Part shown: piece by piece, positions 55,850-64,000 of the stretch | How the letters are laid out: each line of letters opens with the position of its first letter | How positions within the stretch are numbered: position 1 is the first letter of the stretch | Source: Metridium senile | Taxonomy: Eukaryota; Cnidaria; Anthozoa; Actiniaria; Metridiidae | Direction: 5' to 3' | Length of the DNA stretch: 64,000 nucleotides | Assembly: GCA_949775045.1 (NCBI GenBank) | Contig: OX459103.1 | Coordinates: forward strand, 6,996,541-7,060,540 | The notes under the pieces: model-generated | The model's database searches: none | Told to the model about the DNA's origin: nothing | What the model saw: the letters and a program-made list of their open reading frames with translations, nothing else | Program-made: the position numbers and the translations under genes

Positions 55850-57950
55850 ACTATTATACGTATATGTTTTTTTTCTTCTTTTTTTAGTTAATTCAGGTTC
55901 TTGCTAATTCAGGTTCTTGCTATATCTACAGGTTCTTGCTAATTCGTCCAAGGCAGAGCCCATGCGGTGACGATTTTACGCAAGCGCCGACTTTGTCCTC
56001 TGGCCTCAGTCATCAAGACAAGCTTCATTGGTACTAAAAGAAAGAGTATTGTACAAGTGAATAGTAAGTAATGTTCATTGTGTACAATTTATCGTTTTGA
56101 CATCAAATATGTGTTAATCACATCTTTGTTAATCACACAAATATGTGTTAATATGGGTTGTCTCTGAACTGTTCACGAAAATTGAAAAAGAAAGCTCACG
56201 GCTCACAGAAATAAGAAACGTCCAAAATCAATCAAGAGAATTCACGATTCACGGCGTTTAGATATATGCGTTCAGAACATGCTTATCACAGTTTACGAAA
56301 ATAAAAAAAAAAAGCTTTTTTTAATAATCGCACGTTTGGTACTGATGCAATGAATACGAAGTCTTCACACTGACGAAGGAATAAGGTCTTATTTTTCACT
56401 ATTTTGCTTAATAAGATGCAAAGAATTAGTGAAGGAAATTTTACTGATAAGTTTGATTCTCTTTACAATTTATGTTTTTTTTTAATATGATATATATTTG
56501 GGCGGGCCGAGCCTACCCACCTGAGGAGGTCTCGGCTCGATCGTTTATTAAAAACGTTGTTGGCCTCTTGGTACCCGAAAAAGCTATAGGAGTGCCAGGC
56601 CCAAATATTATGTCGTGTAAATTGGGCTTAATAAGTTTACACGGGCGAGCGGAATTTTATTTTGAATTTCAGATTTTATATCAATGCTTCTAGTATATCA
56701 GTTTATCAATCAGATAACAATCGTATAACGATTGTTAATCGTTCTTGATACTTTTTAGGATGACTGTTAGCTGATATTTCTTTGTTTTGATTAATAAATT
56801 TGAAAATTTAAATTTAATTTTAAAAGAACCGAAAAATTTAACTGATAACTGAGAAAATTTGGACACCCCCCCCCCCCCCCCCCCCATGTCATTTGAATCG
56901 TTAAGAGATAAGATTAAATATTAAAAAGGAGCCATCGCGTTTTTTTATCAAAACAATTATAAATGGATGTGTTATGACATAAGTATGAATGAAGGCTGTC
57001 TCACTAGTGCCACTATCGGCGAATAAACAGGATATTGGAGGCTGACAAAGCAATTGGTGAACGGAACTATAACAGGCCTTTTCTTAATATATTTGATATC
57101 GATCTTAAAAAGATTGCTTTCTGCCGTTATGTGAACGTGCATATGCGGCTTATTTCAAAAAGGTTGTCAGGGCGAACGCTGAATGGTGAAAGGCGATTAC
57201 ACGTCCGAAAGGAATTGTGGGTCTTTTGATATTGAGTTTTTATACGTTTTGTGGCAGAAAACGAATTTGCTGCACAACACCAGCCCCATATAGTAAAGAC
57301 ATTAGAAATTGATGAAACTGTGCTTAGCAATCCAGAAAAACGCTAGGATATGTTGTATGCGTAACCACAAATTCTTACAGTCGTGCCATGTAAGTAAGTC
57401 GTAACAATGTTGAAAGCGTTTAAACATTGCCATTCAACAAAATCGAACTGATGTTGAAGCAAATGTTTAAACCGTTTGCCCGGGCCCTTAAGGACGTATT
57501 TATAGAGGGTTAACATAGGAAACAAACACTCTCGAACGACGCCATCTTGGAACTGTTGGCAATGCGAGAAAAAAGCTTCTGATTGGCTTTTACTAGCCGG
57601 AAGTGCGCGCGCGAAATCACCTGACCGGGTAAGGTTCAGGCGATTAGCCTGAAACTTCAATATATATATAAGTGGCCCTTTTTATTTAATGCTATTATAA
57701 TAATGCCCATCAAACTTCTTCAAGGGCACTCTCGTAAGCTCGCGAACCTGCCCGCAGGGTCAAAGTTGATATGGTTTTGTTCAACAATAGCCTTTTTTCA
57801 TGAAGCAGCTAATAAGATAATATAATATAAGATAACTTTATTTAACGTGGTCGAGTACACTTGGCTCTATTGTAAAAACGTCACCCATACCACTGACAAA
57901 AGAAAAACCTCGGGGATATAAAAGCAGCAAATTGACTCCACTAGTATACA
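55850..57950. other. No gene recognised; one GC-rich hairpin-like patch at 56,485-56,660
   Basis: Mostly AT-rich text without a convincing frame or splice pattern. The patch at 56,485-56,660 has TATATATTTGGGC at its left and GCCCAAATATTA in its right half, with GGGCCGAGCC/GGTCTCGGCTC inside, so it may be a small inverted-repeat element. A C run lies at 56,866-56,885. Confidence 0.35.
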
Positions 57951-58241
57951 CCTATTTCAATCATCGTTGTCGCAAACAAAGCCACAGTCCACATACTCTG
58001 AAGCCTGCAAAGGATGTTGGTTACATGAACTTGATTTGTGATTTATTGCACCTTTTTAAAGAAACATATGTTTCATCATCTACCACAACAACAACTTGTT
58101 ATGGTCATATAACACAAACACGTGCAATCAAAATATGCTATAATATGAATAAATCGATAACAAGAGACGAAATACCGACATCCTTTGCAGACTTTAGAGT
58201 GTGGCAGAAGCTTTGTTTGCGACAACGATTATTGAAATAGG
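57951..58241. mobile_element. TA-family inverted-repeat element, copy 3 (short)
   Basis: CCTATTTCAATCATCGTTGT at the left and AACGATTATTGAAATAGG at the right, with CACAGTCCACA, GCAAAGGATGTTGG and the inverted CATCCTTTGCAG. Lacks the GGGAGC-rich interior of copies 1 and 2. Confidence 0.75.
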
Positions 58242-58268
58242 TATATGCTTATCCTTCTATAATACACA

Positions 58269-58530
58269 CCTATTTCAAAAATCGTAGTCGAAATCGAGTC
58301 TAAGTAGTCTACACTCTGCATAGGATATCGTTAATATGAACAGAAGAAGAAATGTTTGTTTCGCCATCTACAACTGCAACAGCTTGTTATCATAACAAAA
58401 TGGTAATATAGCACAAACATGTACAACCAAAATTGCTACGAATAAATCGATAGCAAGAGAAACTAAAAAAACGACATCCTTTGCAGGCTTCAGAGTGTGG
58501 AATGTAGCTTTGATTGCGACATCTATTCTT
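58269..58530. mobile_element. TA-family inverted-repeat element, copy 4 (degenerate)
   Basis: CCTATTTCAAAAATCGTAGT at the left, GACATCCTTTGCAGGCTTCA and GCGACATCTATTCTTTAGAT at the right. Adjacent to copy 3 in the same orientation. Confidence 0.6.
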
Positions 58531-58550
58531 TAGATATATGCATATCGCTT

Positions 58551-58712
58551 AAGCCTGGTTCACACGAGCGTCATAATCATAAGCAAGAAAACAAAATAAT
58601 TTTTATCCCCTGGGGAATTTGAAAACAAAGACCAAAGTGTTTCCTTTTCTAATTTCTTTTTTTTTTGCTTATGATTATGATTCCAATTATGACACAGTGT
58701 GAACCAGGCTTT
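58551..58712. mobile_element. MITE with AAGCCTGGTTCACAC ends
   Basis: AAGCCTGGTTCACACGAGCG and CAGTGTGAACCAGGCTT, inner TCATAATCATAAGCAA / TTGCTTATGATTATGA. Relative of 46,402-46,579; a truncated copy occupies 63,950-64,000. Confidence 0.75.
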
Positions 58713-58935
58713 ATCCGTCATCTCGATCTCAAAACATGACTTAATGAAACTCCCACTAGCAAAACTAGCAAAATGTAGATAAACAGAAAACCAATTGACG
58801 TTAGAGCGGTACTAATAAATGCTTTGACATGGCTTCAAAAAAATTGAAGTAAACATAAATCAGCCTCGTGTTTGTGAGCGAATAGTTTATCATATAAATA
58901 TATATAAATTAAACGTGGGACGTATCTATATAAGT

Positions 58936-60900
58936 GTCTTGTTTCGTATTTATGTTGATACAATAAGAAATAATCTGTGAGAGGGCCAACGATCGATCCT
59001 TGAGAAACAACATAACTTGAATTGAAAATGTAAAACTACTATCTCATGGCTTATGTAAAGTGTTCTGCTTCGTATTTATGTTGATAGAATAATTAGTAGT
59101 CTGTAAATGGTCCAAAGATCGATCCTTGAGGAACAACATGACTTAAATTGAAAATGTAAAACTACTATCTCATGGTTTATGTAAAGTGTTTGTTTCGTAT
59201 TTATGTTGATATAATTATGTTGATATAACAAAGTAATAATCTGCAAGTGGTCCAAAGATCGATCCTTGAGGAACAACATAACTTGAATTGAAAATGTAAA
59301 ACCACTATTTCATGACTGATGTAAATTGTTATGTTTCGTATTCATATAAATAGAGTAAGTAATAATTGTAAGAGGAGCAGGTATCTCCTGTTAAAGAGAT
59401 ATAAAGTAAAAATAAACCAATCTAGTTAGCACGAGTTTGTGAGCAAATACTTTGGCATGGGGTCCGTCCTCACAGTTAAAGAGATAAAGTAAAAACAAAT
59501 AAATCTAGTTAGAGTTTGTGAGTAAATACTTTGGCATGAGGTCCGTCCTTCAGTAATTTAAGAAATAAAGTAAACTTAAAACAGCTATTTGGCACGTGTT
59601 TACTTTAATAAACGTGTGGGATCTTACTTTATTTAAAGAGATCGAGTAAAAACAAACAAGCCATTTTGCGAGTGTTTGCCAGCGGCGAATACTTTATGAA
59701 CGTGTGGTCTACTCTCAGACGAACTAAAAATAAACCCAGCTGTTTGGCTGGCCTCTGCTATCGAATACTTTTGCGTGTGGTCTATCTTCAGTCGCAGAGA
59801 TAGTGTGAAATGAAGATTTTTACTGGCTGTGAGGTATTTGTATGCACGTACAAAGATATATATCATTGTTTTTAAATAATACCTACAATTCTGGACAAAA
59901 CATTTGAGAACAATTTGTTTTATGAGTAAAAACTACACAAAATCGTAAGTCCTGCCTCTCCCCCTTAAATCAACATTGCAGCCCAACTATATCAACATCG
60001 ACCCGGGGAGAGTGGGAAGGGCAAGAGAGCACAATTTTGTAGTTTGATGTGAATTGATCCCTTTTGTAAAAATGTTCAAACTTGATTGTAGCTGGTAAAT
60101 ATTGGTGACCAACTGAACGGTAATAATCGCTTTAATATTATATAATGTTATATAATGATATTATTTACTATTATATAATACATGTAGGCTATATATGTGC
60201 TGTCACGTGTTGCTATTTTAAGAATCTTGGACGTCAATTGTCGATTAAACATAGCAAATTTTCGCAACAAACCGTTTGACTTTGTTTATATACTCTATAT
60301 AGGCACCTTCAGCCAGTTCAAAACCGTGTTTCTCGGGGTAAGTAAAAACACCAAAAAAATTCATAAAATGTTGGGAAAGCCCAGTGTTTCGTGTGGTATC
60401 TAAGCATGTAAAAATACCATGTCGTGGTTTATGTGTTTTGTTTCGTATTTAAGTTGATAGAATAAGTAATAACGTTAACGTTCGTAATAATCTGTAAGAG
60501 GACCAAATATCGATCCTTGAGGAACAACATAATTTTCATTTGAAAATGTGAAAACTAACATGGCTTATGTGAAATGTTTTGTTTCGCATTTGTTTTGATA
60601 GAATAAGTAATATTCTGTAAGAGGACCAAGGGTCGATCCTTGAGAAACAACAATAGTTGCATTGAAAATGTAAAACTACTATCTAATGGCTTATGTTAAG
60701 TGTTTTGTTTCGTATTTATGTTGATAGAATAAGTAATAATTTATAAGAGGACAAAAGAGCGAACCTTGAGGAACAACATGACTTCAAATGTAATTTTTCA
60801 TCAATGGCATCGAAAATTCAAGTTTATGTAGAATTACTTAGAAATAACAAAGAGGGCCGAGAGTTGATCTTTGAGGAACCGACATATAATTTATCAAAAT
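58936..60900 (-). repeat. Array of about 125-140-bp units each holding one RT motif (VPQGSxxGP)
   Basis: On the - strand each unit gives TTGTTCCTCAAGGATCGATC, read as VPQGSI, followed by GP and DYY...-like text, the B' block of non-LTR reverse transcriptases. Units are centred at about 58,998, 59,123, 59,263, 60,513, 60,636, 60,763 and, diverged, 60,868. Between the motifs the + strand repeats TTTCGTATTTATGTTGATAG and TGAAAATGTAAAACTACTAT. All units have one orientation. No other RT block is present here, so this is a satellite made from a small RT fragment, not an intact element. Confidence 0.7.
59380..59800. repeat. About 85-100-bp degenerate tandem units between the RT-motif blocks
   Basis: Four to five units with AAAGAGATAAAGTAAAAACA, GTTTGTGAGTAAATACTTTG and GTGGTCTA/GGTCCGTCC words. 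Confidence 0.6.
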
Positions 60901-61006
60901 GTTTCCCAAGTCATCTAAAAACAAACAGCATAATTTGTGCACCAAGTTTGCCCATGACGTTATGTTGAATAATGGTGTACATTGAACCAAATTAAAAAAA
61001 AAAAAA

Positions 61007-61100
61007 AACTTGAGGAGCCCCTATGTTTAAGTTATATATCGAATATATCAACGCATGCAAAAAAGTATTGGATATTCCCTCGGGTGTTTTTCGATTTGAT
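61007..61100 (-). repeat. Direct repeat copy 1 (RT fragment upstream of the GAPQ motif)
   Basis: CTTGAGGAGCCCCTATGTTT... GATATTCCCTCGGGT, almost identical to 62,212-62,305. On the - strand the end reads GAPQ, equivalent to the GVPQG block, so these are the stretch just before the array motif. Confidence 0.6.
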
Positions 61101-62207
61101 CATCTTCGTGCCTTGTTGCACACAAGAACTTTTAAGAAAAATCTTAATAGATTTCCTATCCCTGATTGAAACCATTTCATGTCTTAGAGGGGTACTTTGA
61201 AACATTTATATCCTAAATTTCAGCATTTGCATTTACACCATTGCAACAACCTGTCATGTCAAAATCAATTAGAAATATGTATATCAATTTTCATCATAAA
61301 AGATTGATGAAAATAACTGTTACATACTGCAATCTAGACTATATCTCCAATATATCTAACTTATTATTATAGCAGTTTTGAAAAATAATCAATACAATGT
61401 TGCATACGGATATATGAGAAATAACAACTTAATTTGTGTGTTGCTATAGCCCGGTTACCATGGATTCCTAGCTAAATAGACCCTTTTAGTTCTGTATGCA
61501 ATTTGCACATTTCAGACCACATGGCATTTCCCTGAGAGTTGTTTTTTTTTTTGTCTGAAGAACTAAAATATTTTTTTCATAACAAATGATTAACTCCAAA
61601 GGGAATGAACATGTGGTTTGAAATGGGAAAATAAACATTTAAGCTGAATATGGGTCTATCGAACCTATTTTAGTGGTATTCCCGCATAGTTATGTGCTAT
61701 TGTTTATTGGAACATGCCCGTATAGAAAATATCCCAATCTGAGGGGTAACCCACGGTAGAAGATAATTTGATTTGGAAAGATTTGTTGTCTTTCTTTGTC
61801 GAACGGTTTTTTTCTTTTTTCTGTTTATGTATTTTAACTTTACAAACCTAGGAACAATGAAAAGAAAAACGAAAAAAGTCACACATCATTACAGTGAGGA
61901 CACTCGAACCGTGAACACTTTGTCTTTTTTGTTACTTTGTTTAAGGTGGATCACAACTTTCGCAAAGCAGATTTCTTGATTTTTTTAACTCGCTCGCTTC
62001 GCGAAAGTATCACACCAATTTAACTGAAAATTTGATATAATATAATTTGGTTATCCTATTTAGCGATGTACTTTATTTGTATATTTTCTCAGTGGCTTCT
62101 TGTAAACGTTGGATTTTTAAACGACGGTACTTTTAGTTTTTACCGATTATTGCCAAATCCAATAGTCCGATAGTTATCATCAATTTTCAGAATCTTATAA
62201 TCACTTA

Positions 62208-62402
62208 TTAAGCTTGAGGAGCCCCTAGCCCTATGTTTAAGTTATATATCGAATATATCAACGCATGCAATAAAGTATTGGATATTCCCTCGGGTTTTTT
62301 TCGATTAGTTCCTGTGAATTTGGTTGGAAAATCTAGGCTAGAAAAAAAGATATGAACATGGTTCAAAACTAAGTCCCAAATCGGTTCAGAAAATAATAAC
62401 AT
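62208..62402 (-). repeat. Direct repeat copy 2 (RT fragment upstream of the GAPQ motif)
   Basis: The - strand frame ends ALIYSIYNLNIGLGAPQA and stops. The first 95 bp match 61,007-61,100. Confidence 0.55.
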
Positions 62403-63039
62403 TAAAAAATGAAGTGTTCACGGCTCGAGTATCCTCACTGTAACTATAACATAGAAAAATAAATTTTTCACATAAATCGAATTCAATTTGTTTGTTTGTT
62501 TTTATATTTTTATGTTGATATGGACGTTTTATATAAGTAAAACAGAAACCAAAGTTTTACTTTAATGTTTTGGCACATGCAACTAGTCAAATTGAAGTTG
62601 ACGATATGGATTATAAACAAGCGGGTAGGATGACATCTTGCAGATGTGAATCTGTGATTGTCGGAATTGATATTTCGATCAATGACAGACTGTCAGGAGA
62701 ACATATAGATTTGGCAAACAATGTGAGCAGAATATACTTAAACTTCGTTTTGTTTGAAAGGTTTGAAAACTGTCTCATAAAGATCATTTTTGATAAGAGG
62801 AGATAATCATAACAATGCTTTTTCCATTTAAAAAGATGCAGCTAAACGATGCAGCATTCAAAAAATTACACTTACAAAGACTTTAGTTACAAAATTAATT
62901 AGACAACGCAACCCAACGTGGCGAGAAAAAGTTTATGAAAATGGAGAATAAATCCCTCTCGAACTCTTATCATTCAAACTCAGTAATATCAGCAAAATAC
63001 ACAAGTAAATTAATATAAATTGAACAATATCACCCAATC

Positions 63040-63335
63040 GAAATTAGATATATTATACCTTGAGGAACCCCACGAAATATTCCAAGTTATCATAACAACA
63101 AAAGGTATAATGTTAAAAGCACTATGATGATATTATGATATTGAACAGCTGTTTGGCTCCGGGTGAATTAAAACACCAACCATTTCTCTAAATAACTTCT
63201 ATATTACAGGTACCTCCATATCATTGAAGCAACTCGGCAAATATATCCCAGCAATTTCTTCATTAATAAAATCAAAGAAAAAGACAAATGGACCGATGAT
63301 TGTGCCTTGAGGAACACCATAAAATTCAAAGGTTA
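63040..63335 (-). pseudogene. Two further RT-motif fragments
   Basis: At about 63,303 the - strand reads EFYGVPQGTIIGPFVFFFDF then INEEIAG, the best preserved GVPQG block of the region with the downstream LFxxYIND-like block. At about 63,058 a weaker GFLK/GVPQ copy is seen. Same orientation as the array at 58.9-60.9 kb. Confidence 0.6.
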
Positions 63336-63802
63336 TCGAAAAATGGATGCTTAACTAAAAATACAATGGATCTCTTCTTGCAAGCACCTTTATATTATAA
63401 AAGCTATGCAGAAATATTAGATATGTGGATTTCGTAAAAAAGAGCATGTTGTTACAATGAACTTCTTAATTTGTTTAGTATGAAAGATCAATTAGACAAC
63501 GCTAGACCAACTGGCCGAAACCAATCTATTTTCAATTGTTTCATATATTAGTTTTTGTTTACAAAAAAAATCTTGTATTTTGAAACTTGTTATTACAAAG
63601 ACCTTATATATTATGAGCAGCATTATTGTTCTCAAAAACGTAAATCACCATTGGGTAATATAAAAGCAATCTAGAAATTGGGACCACCTCTGTATTACTG
63701 ACACTTCTATTGCTCGAAAAAGAAATGTTTGAAATGAAATGATCGTCGCTTATTTCAGGATCCTCTTAGGGTTCTTTCTCTGGTTTTAGCTCGTAATAGC
63801 AG

Positions 63803-63880
63803 TCTACTAGCCGAGTGGTAGAGCGTCCGACTAAACGGCATAGTGTAGGCTCAAATACCAAATGGTCTGTTATCTTGGAC
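63803..63880 (+). ncRNA. tRNA-derived (SINE-like) fragment with A and B boxes
   Basis: TAGCCGAGTGGTAGAGCG fits an RNA polymerase III A box (TRGYNNARNGG). GGCTCAAATACC about 35 nt later is close to a B box (GGTTCRANNCC). The 5' and 3' acceptor arms do not pair well and the B box is off consensus, so a degenerate SINE head is more likely than a working tRNA. Confidence 0.45.
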
Positions 63881-63949
63881 ATTATTCGTTTATTTATACT
63901 TTCAATTTTTCACTTCTATATATTATACTATCGACGCTAATCGACGCCT

Positions 63950-64000
63950 TCGAAGCTTGGTTAACACTGCGTCATAATCGTTATCATAATCATAAGCAAA
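63950..64000. mobile_element. Left part of an AAGCCTGGTT-family MITE, cut by the window end
   Basis: GAAGCTTGGTTAACACTGCG followed by TCATAATCATAAGCAA, matching the left half of 58,551-58,712. Confidence 0.55.

Noticed and set aside
55369..55851. 160-codon Phe/Tyr/Ile-rich - strand frame
   Set aside because: Direct translation of the 20-bp AT satellite.

Overview
The window looks like nuclear DNA of an early-branching metazoan, most likely a cnidarian. This is inferred from intron-rich animal genes, fibrillin-type EGF arrays, L2/CR1-like retrotransposon pieces, many DNA-transposon families and an AT-rich background with microsatellites. The species cannot be fixed from the sequence. There are two kinds of host gene: a tandem pair of EGF-repeat membrane-protein genes on the + strand, and a UDP-glucose 6-dehydrogenase gene on the - strand. 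Most of the rest is mobile DNA and its debris.

Layout. 0-4 kb: a palindromic repeat (about 0.12-2.2 kb) with a GC-richer core, a TA-flanked inverted-repeat element and a reverse-transcriptase fragment. 4.1-23.6 kb: duplication unit A with EGF gene A (9 exons). Its frame carries an early stop codon, and its large EGF exon is split by a 1,135-bp transposon. 23.6-28.6 kb: an L2/CR1-like fragment, a hAT-like element with a decayed transposase, and a TTA-flanked element. 28.8-41.4 kb: unit B with EGF gene B (7 exons), which has an open frame but is much shorter. 41.5-43.7 kb: an inverted copy of the 0-3 kb repeats. 44.2-53.3 kb: the complete UGDH gene, 13 exons including a 36-nt microexon, with introns full of small inverted-repeat elements. 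53.8-64 kb: gene-free, with a TIR element built on ATTCGATT motifs, a 20-bp satellite, four small element copies, and a field in which one reverse-transcriptase motif recurs at least nine times in one orientation.

How the genes relate. UGDH makes UDP-glucuronate in the cytosol and is the only clear metabolic gene. The EGF genes encode a short cytoplasmic N-terminus, one membrane segment, calcium-binding EGF repeats (17 in A, 6 in B) and a hydrophobic C-terminal tail resembling a GPI-attachment signal. A and B arose by duplication of a block of at least 12 kb. Comparing them gives clean empty-site evidence for many insertions: foldback, pogo-like and pack-type elements in A; Helentron-like, CAGGG-type and TTA-type elements in B.

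All coordinates were read by eye. Splice sites of UGDH and the EGF genes rest on GT/AG rules, phase continuity and open frames; no alignment or search was run.
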